In this document: piece after piece, positions 1 through 8,264 of the stretch | Layout of the letters: each line of letters begins with the position of its first letter | Numbering within the stretch: the stretch's first letter is position 1 | Source: Ferrovibrio terrae_A | Lineage (GTDB): Bacteria; Pseudomonadota; Alphaproteobacteria; Ferrovibrionales; Ferrovibrionaceae | DNA: 64,000 nucleotides | Direction of reading: 5' to 3' | NCBI RefSeq assembly: GCF_943372915.1 | Contig: NZ_CALSAN010000014.1 | Span: 47,821-111,820 of the forward strand | The notes under the pieces: generated by a model | What the model was told of the DNA's origin: nothing | Seen by the model: the letters and a program-made list of their open reading frames with translations, nothing else | Database searches by the model: none | Program-made: the position numbers and the translations under genes

Positions 1-1
1 C

Positions 2-424
2 CTGATGGCGCTGAAGGAGCGCAATCCGCAGGTGCAGGTGGCGCTGGCCGATCCGATGGGCGCCGCGCTGTATCACTATTACAAGCATGGCGAACTGAAG
101 GCCGAGGGCAGCTCGATCACCGAAGGCATCGGCCAGGGCCGCATCACCGCCAACCTGGAAGGCATCACGCCCGACGACGCCTTCCAGATTCCCGACGAGG
201 AAGCCCTGCCGGTGGTGTTCGACCTGATCCAGCATGAAGGCCTGGTGCTGGGCGGCTCCAGCGGCATCAACATCGCCGCCGCCATCCGCCTCGCCAAAAA
301 GATGGGTCCGGGCCACACCATCGTCACCATCCTGTGCGACGGTGGCGCGCGCTATCAGAGCAAGATGTTCAATCCGGAATTCCTGCGGTCGAAGAACCTG
401 CCGGTTCCGCCCTGGATGAGTTGA
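2..424 (+). CDS. cysK: Cysteine synthase A, C-terminal part (cut by window edge)
   Basis: This is the last 140 residues or so of a PLP-dependent O-acetylserine sulfhydrylase, which makes cysteine from O-acetylserine and sulfide in the cytoplasm. The reading frame is open to the left edge, so the N-terminus and the PLP lysine are outside the window. Visible family features are the segment with EGIGQGRITANLEG, the glycine-rich GGSSGIN stretch, which sits in the PLP/substrate-binding C-terminal part, and the tail ILCDGGARYQSKMFN that is typical of alphaproteobacterial CysK-like proteins. Two more genes linked to cysteine and sulfur follow, alaX 5 bp downstream and sseA after it, which fits a sulfur-metabolism cluster. 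A cystathionine beta-synthase-like paralogue is the main alternative. Confidence 0.85.
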   Translation: MMALKERNPQVQVALADPMGAALYHYYKHGELKAEGSSITEGIGQGRITANLEGITPDDAFQIPDEEALPVVFDLIQHEGLVLGGSSGINIAAAIRLAKKMGPGHTIVTILCDGGARYQSKMFNPEFLRSKNLPVPPWMS

Positions 425-429
425 GCCCC

Positions 430-1152
430 ATGACCAGCTTCCTGTTCCGCGACGACGCCTACCTGCCCGCCTGCGATGCCATCGTGACGGCAATCGACGA
501 GCGTGGCTTCCAGACCGATGCATCGGTGTTCTATCCGATGGGCGGCGGCCAGCCGGGCGATATCGGCCGCTTCCTGCTGGACAGCGGCGAGGCGGTGGAG
601 ATCGCCGATACGCGCAAGGGCGACGGCCCCGACGGCATCATTCATGTGCCGGCCGGCGGCTCGGCGGCGCTCAAAGTCGGCGCGAAGGGCAAGCTGGAAC
701 TCGACTGGGCGCGGCGCCACCGCCTGATGCGCATGCATACATGCCTGCATCTCCTCTCCGTGCTGGTGCCCTTCCCCGTCACCGGCGGCCAGGTCAGCGA
801 CGGCAAGGGCCGCCTCGATTTCGACATGGCCGACAGCATCCCCGACAAGGATACGCTGACGGCGAAGCTGAACGAGCTGATCGCCGCCGATCATGCGGTG
901 AGCGCGCGCTGGATCACCGATGAAGAACTGCTGTCGAGTCCCGACCTGGTCAAGACCATGGCGGTGAAGCCGCCGATGGGCCTGGGCAAGGTGCGCCTGA
1001 TCGAGATCGCCGGGCTGGACAGGCCGCTGGATCTGCAGGCCTGCGGCGGCACCCATGTGAAGCAGACCGGTGAGATCGGCCCGGTGGCTGTCGTCAAGAT
1101 CGAGAACAAGGGCAAGCAGAACCGGCGCGTGAATATCGCCTTCGCCGCTTAA
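430..1152 (+). CDS. alaX: Alanyl-tRNA editing protein, AlaX type
   Basis: This 240-residue stand-alone editing domain is related to the editing domain of alanyl-tRNA synthetase. It would hydrolyse Ser-tRNA(Ala) or Gly-tRNA(Ala) in the cytoplasm. The zinc-binding signature is intact: HxxxH at His103 and His107 (MHTCLH), and CxxxH at Cys205 and His209 (CGGTH). The N-terminal GGGQPGD segment (residues 38-44) is also characteristic of AlaX and AlaRS. The ATG at 430 lies 5 bp after the cysK stop. An in-frame upstream start at 334 would overlap cysK by 90 bp and adds sequence unlike the family, so it was not used. Length fits the medium AlaX-M class. Confidence 0.9.
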   Translation: MTSFLFRDDAYLPACDAIVTAIDERGFQTDASVFYPMGGGQPGDIGRFLLDSGEAVEIADTRKGDGPDGIIHVPAGGSAALKVGAKGKLELDWARRHRLMRMHTCLHLLSVLVPFPVTGGQVSDGKGRLDFDMADSIPDKDTLTAKLNELIAADHAVSARWITDEELLSSPDLVKTMAVKPPMGLGKVRLIEIAGLDRPLDLQACGGTHVKQTGEIGPVAVVKIENKGKQNRRVNIAFAA

Positions 1153-1173
1153 AAAATTCCAGGGAGTGACTCC

Positions 1174-2034
1174 ATGTCGTCGTATGTGAATCCGGATGCG
1201 CTGGTCTCGACCGAATGGCTGGCCGAACACCTGAAGGCGCCTGACCTGCGCATTGTCGATGCCTCCTGGTATCTGCCCACCATGAGCCGCAACGGCCGGC
1301 AGGAATATGCCGATGCGCATATCCCCGGCGCGGTGTATTTCGATATCGACGAAATCGCCGATACCGATGTGCCGCTGCCGCATATGCTGCCCAGCCCGGA
1401 AAAATTCGCCGCCCGCATGCGCCGCCTTGGCATCGGCGATGGCAATCGCATCGTGGTCTATGACGGCTCGGACGTGCATCTGTCGGCGCCGCGTGCCTGG
1501 TGGATGTTCCGCGTTTTCGGCCATAACGATGTCGCCGTGCTGAATGGCGGCTTCAAGAAATGGAAGGCCGAAGGCCGCCCGGTGGAAGACCTGCCGCCGC
1601 TGCCGCGCGAGCGCCACTTCACCGCGCGCCGCAACGATCTTCTGGTGCGCGATGTCGACCAGATGCGCGCCAACATGACCCATCCGCGCGAACAGGTGGT
1701 GGATGCGCGCAGCAAGGGCCGCTTCGACGGCACCGAGCCGGAGCCGCGCATCGGCCTGCGCGGCGGCCATATTCCCGGTTCGCTGAACGTGCCCTCCTCG
1801 CTGCTGACCGATCCGAAGACCGGCCTGTTCCAGTCGGCCGATGCGCTGAAGGACATCTTCACCAAGGCCGGCATCGACCTGAACAAGCCGGTGGTGAACA
1901 GCTGCGGCTCGGGTGTCTCGGCCTGCATCCTCACGCTCGGCATGCATCTGCTCGGCCATCGCCAGGTGTCCGTCTATGACGGCTCCTGGACCGAATGGGG
2001 CGGTCGCGCCGACCTGCCGGCCGAAGTGGCCTGA
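1174..2034 (+). CDS. sseA: 3-mercaptopyruvate sulfurtransferase (two rhodanese domains)
   Basis: This 286-residue tandem rhodanese-domain protein transfers sulfane sulfur from 3-mercaptopyruvate to thiols or cyanide. The inactive N-terminal rhodanese domain covers about residues 10-140 and the catalytic domain about 160-280. The active-site loop CGSGVSA begins at Cys244. A CGSG[VT][ST]A loop is the hallmark of mercaptopyruvate sulfurtransferases, as opposed to thiosulfate sulfurtransferases, which have CRxGx[RT]. A ribosome-binding site (AGGGAG) precedes the ATG. It sits 21 bp after alaX and in line with cysK, consistent with cysteine catabolism next to cysteine synthesis. Confidence 0.92.
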   Translation: MSSYVNPDALVSTEWLAEHLKAPDLRIVDASWYLPTMSRNGRQEYADAHIPGAVYFDIDEIADTDVPLPHMLPSPEKFAARMRRLGIGDGNRIVVYDGSDVHLSAPRAWWMFRVFGHNDVAVLNGGFKKWKAEGRPVEDLPPLPRERHFTARRNDLLVRDVDQMRANMTHPREQVVDARSKGRFDGTEPEPRIGLRGGHIPGSLNVPSSLLTDPKTGLFQSADALKDIFTKAGIDLNKPVVNSCGSGVSACILTLGMHLLGHRQVSVYDGSWTEWGGRADLPAEVA

Positions 2035-2042
2035 GGCGCCAC

Positions 2043-2654
2043 TTGGCCGAGGCCCGCGACAATCACAACGAGACGGTCGCCGCGGCCATCTTCCGCATGC
2101 CGCCGGCCGAGCTGCTGGATGACGGCCGCTACAATGTCACCGTCGTCTATCTGGAAATGACCAAGGCGCCGCCCGAAAGCGCCAACCTGCCGCCACTGGT
2201 CCCCAAGCTGGCGCTGCTGCGGCTCGACAAGCCGACCACCGGCTTCTACCGCTATCTCTACGATGCGGTCGGCAAAGCCTGGCACTGGGTCGATCGCCAC
2301 CGCATGAGCGATCTGGTGCTGGGCAACATCATCAGCGATCCCCTGGTGGAAATCTGGGTGCCCTATGTGGGTGGCGTGCCGGCCGGCTATATCGAACTCG
2401 ACCGGCGCACCATCGACCATGACGAGCGCAAGACCGTCAACATCGCCTATTTCGGCCTGACACCGGAGTTCTTCGGCCGTGGTATCGGGCCATGGCTGTT
2501 GCGTGCCGGCATCCGGCAGGCCTGGTCCTATGGCATCGACCGGCTGACCGTGAACACCTGCAATCTCGACCATCCGGCGGCGCTGCCGCTGTACCAGAAA
2601 TGCGGCTTCCGGCCGTATCAGACGCGCGAGGCGCTGTTCGATCCCCGACGCTGA
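2043..2654 (+). CDS. GNAT family N-acetyltransferase
   Basis: This 203-residue acetyltransferase has a C-terminal GNAT fold. The acetyl-CoA pyrophosphate-binding loop is visible as GLTPEFFGRGIGPWLL (about residues 138-154). It is followed by the LTVNTCNLDHPAALPLYQKCGF segment, with the Asn and Tyr positions typical of GNATs. The substrate is unknown. The start is proposed at the TTG at 2043, which has a GAGG sequence 6-7 bp upstream overlapping the sseA stop region. An ATG at 1995 would overlap sseA by 40 bp, and an ATG at 2097 would truncate the protein. It is the last gene of the cysK-alaX-sseA run and is followed by a strong convergent hairpin. Confidence 0.8.
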   Translation: MAEARDNHNETVAAAIFRMPPAELLDDGRYNVTVVYLEMTKAPPESANLPPLVPKLALLRLDKPTTGFYRYLYDAVGKAWHWVDRHRMSDLVLGNIISDPLVEIWVPYVGGVPAGYIELDRRTIDHDERKTVNIAYFGLTPEFFGRGIGPWLLRAGIRQAWSYGIDRLTVNTCNLDHPAALPLYQKCGFRPYQTREALFDPRR

Positions 2655-2666
2655 AGCCCTTTGTAT

Positions 2667-2705
2667 TTCCGCGTCGCCCCGGGCCTGCCCCGGGGCGATG
2701 CGGAA
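2667..2705. repeat. Large GC-rich palindrome between convergent genes
   Basis: The 17-bp arms (2667-2683 and 2689-2705, one G-T wobble) flank a 5-base loop. The core is CGCCCCGGG / CCCGGGGCG and the outer arms are TTCCGC / GCGGAA. It fills the 54-bp gap between the stop of the GNAT gene (+) and the stop of the catalase gene (-), so it can act as a bidirectional terminator, although neither side carries a good T-run. The CCCGGG(C)xTG(CC)CCGGG core resembles dispersed palindromic intergenic repeats common in alphaproteobacteria; that resemblance is recalled, not searched. Confidence 0.6.
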
Positions 2706-2708
2706 CAC

Positions 2709-4817
2709 TCAGCCCGGACTGCGCAGTTTCGGCTCGCGATCCCAGATGCGGTGCTGCTTGGCCGCCGCAATGAAAGCTTTCACGTCGCTGCTGCCTTCCA
2801 GCATCACCACGCCGTCATCCGCCTCCACGCCGGCCTTGGCCAGCAGCGGCTCGGCCGCCGCGACACTGCCGATGGCCTTCAGATGGCTGAAGGCATCATG
2901 CACCCAGGCGACAGCGCCGGCTTCGCGTACCAGCGCCCGCACGCCATCTGCCGATGGCAGCAGCACCACGGCATCAAACAGCACCGAGGGACCGCCAGAG
3001 ATGGTGTGATGCGGCGGCAGCATCTTACCATCGCTGAGCTTCGCACCGCCGATCTTCGGCGCCACGATCTCGACCACCGCGCCTTCACCATCGGCGGCCT
3101 TCTGTATCGCGGCAAGCAGTTTCGCATCGGTGCCATCGGTGATCAGCACGCCGATCTTGCGCCCCTTGATGGTGGGAGACGCCTTGGCGATCAGGCTGAG
3201 CGCCGGCGACGGCTGCATGGTTCTGGCCGGCACGGCGGGCGTCAGGGCATCCGCCTGGCCCTCCATGCCCAACGCGGCTTCGACACCGGCACAGAGATCG
3301 GTGTGGACCAGCTTCAGCCGGCCCAGCATGCGGGTGCGGATCGCGATGGTCTCCACCTTGGCCAGTTCAAAGGCAAACGCGCTGACGATGTGGGTCTGCT
3401 CCGGCTTGGTCATCGACAGCCAGAACAGCCGCGCATGGCTGTAATGATCAGCGAAGCTTTCGGGCCGCTGGCGCAGCTTTCCGCCCTCGGCCGGCTCCGG
3501 GAAGGTATTGAAACCGGCGGTGGGGTGCTCACGCGGGCTGTCCGGATCGAGGCTATTGGGCTCATAGTTGACCCGCCCCTGCGGCACGGCCATGCGGTGA
3601 ATGCCATCGCGCTGGAAATTACGCATCGGGCAAACCGGCCGGTTGATCGGGATCTCGTGGAAATTCGGGCCGCCGAGCCGGCTGAGCTGGGTGTCGGTGT
3701 ACGAGAACAGCCGTCCCTGCAGCAACGGATCATTGGTGAAATCGATGCCGGGCACCACATGCCCGGGATGGAAGGCAACCTGCTCGGTCTCGGCGAAGAA
3801 ATTGTCCGGATTGCGGTCAAGTACCAGCTTGCCGATCATCTCCAGCGGCACGATCTCTTCCGGAATCACCTTGGTGGGATCAAGTACATCGAAGTCGAAC
3901 TTGTCGGCGGTCTTTTCATCGAAGGCCTGGATGCCCAGTTCGAATTCCGGAAAATCGCCGATATCAATGGCGTTCCACAGATCGCGGCGATGGAAGTCGT
4001 AATCGGCACCGGCCAGCTTCACGGCTTCGTCCCAGATCAATGAGACTGCACCGATGGTGGGGCGCCAATGGAATTTCACGAAGGTGGATTTGCCCTTCTC
4101 ATTGATGAAGCGGAAGGTATGTACGCCAAAGCCTTCCATCATGCGGTAGCTGCGCGGAATGCCGCGATCCGACATCGCCCACATCAGCATATGGGTGCTT
4201 TCCGGCATCAGCGACACGAAATCCCAAAAGGTGTCATGCGCAGAGGCCGCCTGCGGGAAAGCGCGGTCTGGCTCCATTTTCACTGAATGCACCAGATCGG
4301 GAAACTTCATCGCATCCTGGATGAAAAATACCGGGATGTTGTTGCCCACCAGGTCGAAATTGCCTTCCGAGGTATAGAACTTCACCGCGAAGCCGCGCAC
4401 GTCGCGCACGGTGTCGGCCGAACCGGCACCGCCGGCCACGGTGGAGAAGCGCACGAAGACCTTGGTTTTTTCACCGGGATCGCGCAGGAAGGCGGCCTTG
4501 GTCAGGCGGCCGAGATCCTTGTAGGGCTGGAAATAGCCATGCGCCGCACTGCCACGGGCGTGAACAATCCGCTCCGGAATACGCTCATGATCGAAATGGG
4601 TGATTTTCTCGCGGAGGATAAAGTCCTCCAGCAGGGTTGGGCCGCGGGCGCCGCTTTTCAGCGAGTTCTGGTTATCGGCGATCACCGTGCCCTGATTGGT
4701 GGTCAGGCGATTGTCGTCGCCGTCTGCCTGCTGGTGCGTCTCTCCGCCCTTGCCGGTTACGGTCTTTGTCTTGTTGTTGGGCGCAGTCTTCTTCGCGTCT
4801 CGCGGCGTCTTGGCCAT
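2709..4817 (-). CDS. katE: Catalase, large-subunit clade (HPII/KatE type)
   Basis: This 702-residue monofunctional haem catalase dismutates H2O2. Its catalytic features are all visible: the distal His in RIVHARGSAAHG, the Asn in GNNIPVFFIQD and the proximal haem-ligand Tyr in RLFSYTDTQLSRLG. The C-terminal extension of about 150 residues has a class-I-amidotransferase/DJ-1-like fold (GRKIGVLITDGTDAKLL onward), which defines the large-subunit HPII clade. The N-terminus is Lys/Thr/Asn-rich and low complexity. I prefer the ATG at 4817, because GAGGG lies 8-9 bp before it; in-frame ATGs at 4823 and 4859 would add 2 or 14 residues. The gene stands alone between convergent and co-directional neighbours. 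Confidence 0.95.
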   Translation of the reverse strand: MAKTPRDAKKTAPNNKTKTVTGKGGETHQQADGDDNRLTTNQGTVIADNQNSLKSGARGPTLLEDFILREKITHFDHERIPERIVHARGSAAHGYFQPYKDLGRLTKAAFLRDPGEKTKVFVRFSTVAGGAGSADTVRDVRGFAVKFYTSEGNFDLVGNNIPVFFIQDAMKFPDLVHSVKMEPDRAFPQAASAHDTFWDFVSLMPESTHMLMWAMSDRGIPRSYRMMEGFGVHTFRFINEKGKSTFVKFHWRPTIGAVSLIWDEAVKLAGADYDFHRRDLWNAIDIGDFPEFELGIQAFDEKTADKFDFDVLDPTKVIPEEIVPLEMIGKLVLDRNPDNFFAETEQVAFHPGHVVPGIDFTNDPLLQGRLFSYTDTQLSRLGGPNFHEIPINRPVCPMRNFQRDGIHRMAVPQGRVNYEPNSLDPDSPREHPTAGFNTFPEPAEGGKLRQRPESFADHYSHARLFWLSMTKPEQTHIVSAFAFELAKVETIAIRTRMLGRLKLVHTDLCAGVEAALGMEGQADALTPAVPARTMQPSPALSLIAKASPTIKGRKIGVLITDGTDAKLLAAIQKAADGEGAVVEIVAPKIGGAKLSDGKMLPPHHTISGGPSVLFDAVVLLPSADGVRALVREAGAVAWVHDAFSHLKAIGSVAAAEPLLAKAGVEADDGVVMLEGSSDVKAFIAAAKQHRIWDREPKLRSPG

Positions 4818-4920
4818 GTCCATCCCTCGCTGGTTTTCTGGAGCTATTCCAAAAGACATGACGGAGATGAAAGTTCCGACTGCGACGCCTGCCTTGCTTC
4901 AGCAAGCACAGCTTGGCAGT

Positions 4921-5556
4921 TCAGACCTGCTTTTTGATGCGATCGTAGTGTCGCCGTGCCTTCGCGCGGTTGCCGCAGCTTTCCATCGAACACCAGCGGC
5001 GGCGTTTGTTCGGACTGGTGTCATGAAACAGCCAGCCGCAATCAGGACCGGCGCAGCAGCGGATGCTGTTCGGCGCCGCCGTCACCAGCAGATCAGCGCC
5101 GAGCCGGGCGATGGCACCCAGTGGCGAACCCAGCTCAAGTCCCTCGCCATGCGTCTTCCAACCCAGTCGTGAGCCGGAAGCCGCAATGACACGGCCTTCC
5201 GGATAGCGCAGCAGAATGCGGTTCAGGACTTCGAGATCGGCGGGCTTTGCCGTCTTGCCCTGCCGGGCGGCCTGGGCCAGGCGATACAGCGCCTCGCGCA
5301 GCGCGATGGCCTCCTGCAGCACAGCATTGGCCTGCGCGGCCCTGGCGGCGGCCATGCGCTCCAGCTCGGCCTGGGTCGGCGCACCGATGACACCGAGACG
5401 CCGGCACCAGGCCAGCAGCGCGCCATAACTGACCAGCATGTCTTCCGGCCCGCCATCAGCCATGGGACGGTCACGCCAGTCCAGCGTGTTGACGAAATCG
5501 AGCGCCGGATGACCGCCATGCAGCCCGGCGGCAAGGATGCGGAGAGCCACTGCCAT
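4921..5556 (-). CDS. CGNR zinc-finger transcriptional regulator (ABATE domain)
   Basis: This 211-residue protein has an N-terminal ABATE/DUF1470-type domain (GGHPALDFVNTLDWR near residue 14). At the C-terminus is a CGNR zinc finger with the cysteines in the order RCCAGPDCGWLFHDTSPNKR and RRWCSMESCGNRAKARRHY. The family is thought to bind DNA as stress- or metabolite-responsive regulators. The gene is divergent from azlC, with only 51 bp between the two starts, so it is the natural candidate regulator of azlCD. The ATG at 5556 gives a family-length protein; the frame is open further upstream into azlC but that part is antisense noise. Confidence 0.85.
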   Translation of the reverse strand: MAVALRILAAGLHGGHPALDFVNTLDWRDRPMADGGPEDMLVSYGALLAWCRRLGVIGAPTQAELERMAAARAAQANAVLQEAIALREALYRLAQAARQGKTAKPADLEVLNRILLRYPEGRVIAASGSRLGWKTHGEGLELGSPLGAIARLGADLLVTAAPNSIRCCAGPDCGWLFHDTSPNKRRRWCSMESCGNRAKARRHYDRIKKQV

Positions 5557-5607
5557 ATAACCACCATACCGGTTGACTGGCCGCACGCCAATCCCTAGCT
5601 TCCGGCC

Positions 5608-6321
5608 ATGGATTCGCTGCCCGACAAACCGGAACCGGCCAAATTCACCCGCGAAGGCGTGTGGCACGGCATGAAGCTGACCACGCCCTACAGCCTGAGC
5701 GCCCTGCCCTTTGGCATCGCTTTCGGCGCCGCGGCACTGGGCACCACGCTCTCTCCCGCTGAAGCCATTCTGATGAGCGTGATCACCTTTGCCGGCAGCG
5801 CGCAGTTCGCCGTGCTGGGCCTGTGGGGCGTGCCGCTGCCGGTGGCCGCCATCGTGCTGACCAGCTTCCTGGTCAATGCCCGCCATATCGTCATGGGCGC
5901 GGCGCTGTATCCCTATCTCGGCAGCCTGCCACGCCGCTGGCTGTACCCGATCTCGGCCGGCATGACCGATGCCGGCTGGGCCATCACGCTGCAGGCGATG
6001 ATGAATGGCCGCCGCGATCTCGGCATCCTGCTCGGCACCATCATCATGCAATGGCCGGTCTGGGTCGGCGGTACCGCGCTCGGCGCGCTGGTGGGCAGCG
6101 GCGGCCTCGATGTAAAGCGCTGGGGCCTGGATGTACTGATCGCCGGCGTGTTCGCCACCTCAGTGGTCGGGCTGTATCGTGGCCGCAGCGACATCCTGCC
6201 CTGGGTTGCCGCCGTGGCCGGCACCCTGGCTGCCCTGCTCTGGCTGCCCGGCAACTGGTACATCCTGATCGGCGGCCTCTGCGCCGGCATGGCCGGGCTG
6301 TGGAGCAGCCGCAATGAGTAG
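5608..6321 (+). CDS. azlC: AzlC family branched-chain amino acid exporter, large subunit
   Basis: This 237-residue polytopic inner-membrane protein has the AzlC signature region LPFGIAFGAAALGTTLSPAEA and VITFAGSAQFAVLGLWG in the N-terminal third. About seven hydrophobic segments are visible. AzlC works with the small AzlD protein to export branched-chain amino acids (or related compounds, including azaleucine in Bacillus). The stop overlaps the azlD start by 8 bp, so translation is coupled. The gene is divergent from a CGNR regulator with a shared 51-bp promoter region. Confidence 0.92.
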   Translation: MDSLPDKPEPAKFTREGVWHGMKLTTPYSLSALPFGIAFGAAALGTTLSPAEAILMSVITFAGSAQFAVLGLWGVPLPVAAIVLTSFLVNARHIVMGAALYPYLGSLPRRWLYPISAGMTDAGWAITLQAMMNGRRDLGILLGTIIMQWPVWVGGTALGALVGSGGLDVKRWGLDVLIAGVFATSVVGLYRGRSDILPWVAAVAGTLAALLWLPGNWYILIGGLCAGMAGLWSSRNE

Positions 6322-6640
6322 CTTCATCGCCTTTGACAGTGTGGCGGTCATTGCCATCGCCGGCATGGCGCTGGCCACACTGCTGACCCGCGTCGGCGGC
6401 TTCTGGCTCATGAGCTATGTCACCCTGTCGCCGCGGCTGGAGCGCTTTCTGCGCCATACCGCCGGCGGCGTGCTGGTCGCCATCGTGACGGCCGCCGCCA
6501 TGAAGGGCGATCCCGCCATGTGGGCAGGCCTTGCCGCCGCCATCGGTGTCATGCTGATGCTGCGCAAATCGATGACCGCCATCCTGATCGGCATGGCCAT
6601 CGCCATCGGCATACGGTTACTCGGACTTTTTCCGGCATGA
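6314..6640 (+). CDS. azlD: AzlD family transporter small subunit
   Basis: This 108-residue membrane protein has four predicted hydrophobic helices. It carries the AzlD pattern ATLLTRVGGFWLMSYVTLSPRLERFLRHTAGGVLVAIV. It partners AzlC in branched-chain amino acid efflux. It overlaps azlC by 8 bp upstream and overlaps the next gene by 4 bp (ATGA) downstream, so the three genes form one translationally coupled unit. Confidence 0.9.
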   Translation: MSSFIAFDSVAVIAIAGMALATLLTRVGGFWLMSYVTLSPRLERFLRHTAGGVLVAIVTAAAMKGDPAMWAGLAAAIGVMLMLRKSMTAILIGMAIAIGIRLLGLFPA

Positions 6641-6963
6641 AGCCAAAGCCGCTGTTGCTGCAGGCCGTGACCGCTGCCGACCGTCATCAGGCGGTGACAG
6701 CCGCCTGCGACAGGCTCGCTACCCACAGCGGCTGGGTCGTGGATGCACATTTCTACTCCAACAAAGCGGCGACAATCCGCTTCATGATCCCGACAGCCGC
6801 GTTGACCAACTGGCTCGACGATCTGCGAAAAGCCGGGTTATGCGTTGATGAACCAGCCCCACCTGCGCAGGACAAGGCAGAAGAGATCTCCGGCAGCCTG
6901 GCGATCACCTTCATTCACGACGAGCCGGATCTGGCGCGCGAGATTCCCAGCATTCCGGGTTAA
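6637..6963 (+). CDS. Small protein coupled to azlCD, function unknown
   Basis: This 108-residue soluble protein has no signal peptide or membrane segment. I do not recognise a named family. It starts with ATG at 6637 overlapping the azlD stop by 4 bp. The middle part (DRLATHSGWVVDAHFYSNKAA, then TIRFMIPTAALTNWLDDLRKAGL) alternates predicted strands and helices like a small ferredoxin-like alpha/beta fold. The C-terminus (SGSLAITFIHDEPDLAREIP) ends in a short acidic strand. The coupling suggests a role with AzlCD, perhaps as a regulator or ligand sensor; that is inference only. Confidence 0.7.
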   Translation: MKPKPLLLQAVTAADRHQAVTAACDRLATHSGWVVDAHFYSNKAATIRFMIPTAALTNWLDDLRKAGLCVDEPAPPAQDKAEEISGSLAITFIHDEPDLAREIPSIPG

Positions 6964-6969
6964 GCGGAA

Positions 6970-7641
6970 TCAATTGCTGGCAAGCATGTTCACGGTCAGC
7001 GCGATCACCGTGGTGTTGAAAAAGAACGACACCACGCTGTGCATCAGGGTCAGGCGCCGCATGCCGCGCGACTGCGTGGTCACATCCGAGACCTGGCAGG
7101 TCATGCCGATGACAAAGGCATAGTAAAAGAAATCACTGTAATCGGGCTCGCGCCCGCCGGGGAAGTCGAGGCCACCATGCTCCTTGCGCTTCCCGTCCCC
7201 CGGCCGGTCGCCATAGTAAAGATGCGCGTAATGCAGGGCGAGCACCGTATGGATCAGGAACCAGGCGCAGATCATGCTGGCGCCACCCAGCCCAAGGCGC
7301 AATATCCTGATGCTGCCCGTCGCATCATCCTTGGCATAGATCATCATGCCGAGCGCCAGCAGACTGATGGCTGCGGCAACCACCACCAGCAGCGAAATGA
7401 TCCAGGCGCTGTCATCCAGATCACGGGCCCGCTTGCGCAGCATGGCGATGGATACACCGCTGACCGCATACCAGGTCCAGGCAAGGAACAGCAGCACGCC
7501 CGCCAGCCAGGCCGCACCGGCATGGATCATCGGGTCGTCGGGGTCGAACGGCCACAGAAAAATGGCGGCGCCGATACCCAGGCAGATCAGCAGGCGCCAG
7601 CCGGCCGACATGTGTTGCAAAATCTCAAATAGCCTGGCCAT
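6970..7641 (-). CDS. DUF1345 family membrane protein
   Basis: This 223-residue inner-membrane protein has about six hydrophobic segments. The DUF1345 signature is in the C-terminal third: EPDYSDFFYYAFVIGMTCQVSDV, followed by MHSVVSFFFNTTVIALTVN. The family has no established function. The gene is convergent with the azl-linked small gene (stop codons 6 bp apart). Start ATG at 7641. Confidence 0.85.
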   Translation of the reverse strand: MARLFEILQHMSAGWRLLICLGIGAAIFLWPFDPDDPMIHAGAAWLAGVLLFLAWTWYAVSGVSIAMLRKRARDLDDSAWIISLLVVVAAAISLLALGMMIYAKDDATGSIRILRLGLGGASMICAWFLIHTVLALHYAHLYYGDRPGDGKRKEHGGLDFPGGREPDYSDFFYYAFVIGMTCQVSDVTTQSRGMRRLTLMHSVVSFFFNTTVIALTVNMLASN

Positions 7642-7724
7642 CGCATCCCCTGCCGCAGAGTCGGTGCTGGAGCAGTGTACAACGCGATGCCAGCCAAGGC
7701 AGTTCCGTCAGCGCCAGTCTGGTC

Positions 7725-8210
7725 TCAACGTATGGGCGTCGGATCGCCGGGCTGTGACTGCCAGTCCAGCACCTGCCAGCGGCCGGCCACCTGCTTGAGG
7801 CGATAGCGGGTCGGCGGCGCCGGTGTGGTGCCGCAATCGGGCTCGGCCAGCTGCAGGCCGCAGTTGCGGCCGGCAACAGCAATCACCGCCTCATCGGCTG
7901 CCGGCTGCTCGGCAGACGCGATGCGGTAGCTCCACCAGTAGCGCGAGGCCGTCATCGTGCGGAGAAAACCGGCAGCGCCTTCACTGCCGGCCCAGACCAC
8001 GCGGCACAGATCGGTGTCGCGGCGGGCGAAACAGGCCAGCAGGGTTTCAACGGCGCATAGCGGGGTTTCAGGGCTGCCGATACAGCGGCTGTCGCTGCGG
8101 GCCACAGGGCCGATCAGGCGATACTGGCCGGCGGGATCGACAGATGGAAGCTGGGCCGAAACCGGGCCGGCCAAGGCAAGACCCAGAAGAACGGCGACGA
8201 AACTGCGCAT
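7725..8210 (-). CDS. Small exported protein, function unknown
   Basis: This 161-residue protein has a clear Sec signal peptide (MRSFVAVLLGLALAGPVSAQ, cleavage predicted after SAQ). The mature part is Cys-containing (at least five Cys: SRCIGS, PLCAVE, LACFAR, DLCRVV, RNCGLQ, PDCGTT), so disulfides in the periplasm are likely. The pattern of a Trp/Tyr-rich centre and a final RYRLKQVAGRWQVLDW resembles small NTF2-like or DUF4864-type exported proteins, but this is not firm. The start at 8210 is chosen because GGAGGAG sits just upstream; an in-frame ATG at 8225 would place that SD inside the gene. Confidence 0.7.
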   Translation of the reverse strand: MRSFVAVLLGLALAGPVSAQLPSVDPAGQYRLIGPVARSDSRCIGSPETPLCAVETLLACFARRDTDLCRVVWAGSEGAAGFLRTMTASRYWWSYRIASAEQPAADEAVIAVAGRNCGLQLAEPDCGTTPAPPTRYRLKQVAGRWQVLDWQSQPGDPTPIR

Positions 8211-8264
8211 GACGCTCCTCCCCATTTGTTATGGGGAGGAGCTTAGCACGGTTTTTTGGATTTT

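Noticed and set aside
355..1959. 534-codon minus-strand frame across alaX and sseA
   Set aside because: Antisense to two well-supported genes; the composition (His/Arg/Gln-rich) is the usual antisense artefact of GC-rich codon use.
2661..4043. 460-codon plus-strand frame opposite the catalase gene
   Set aside because: Antisense shadow of katE, whose catalytic motifs are complete.
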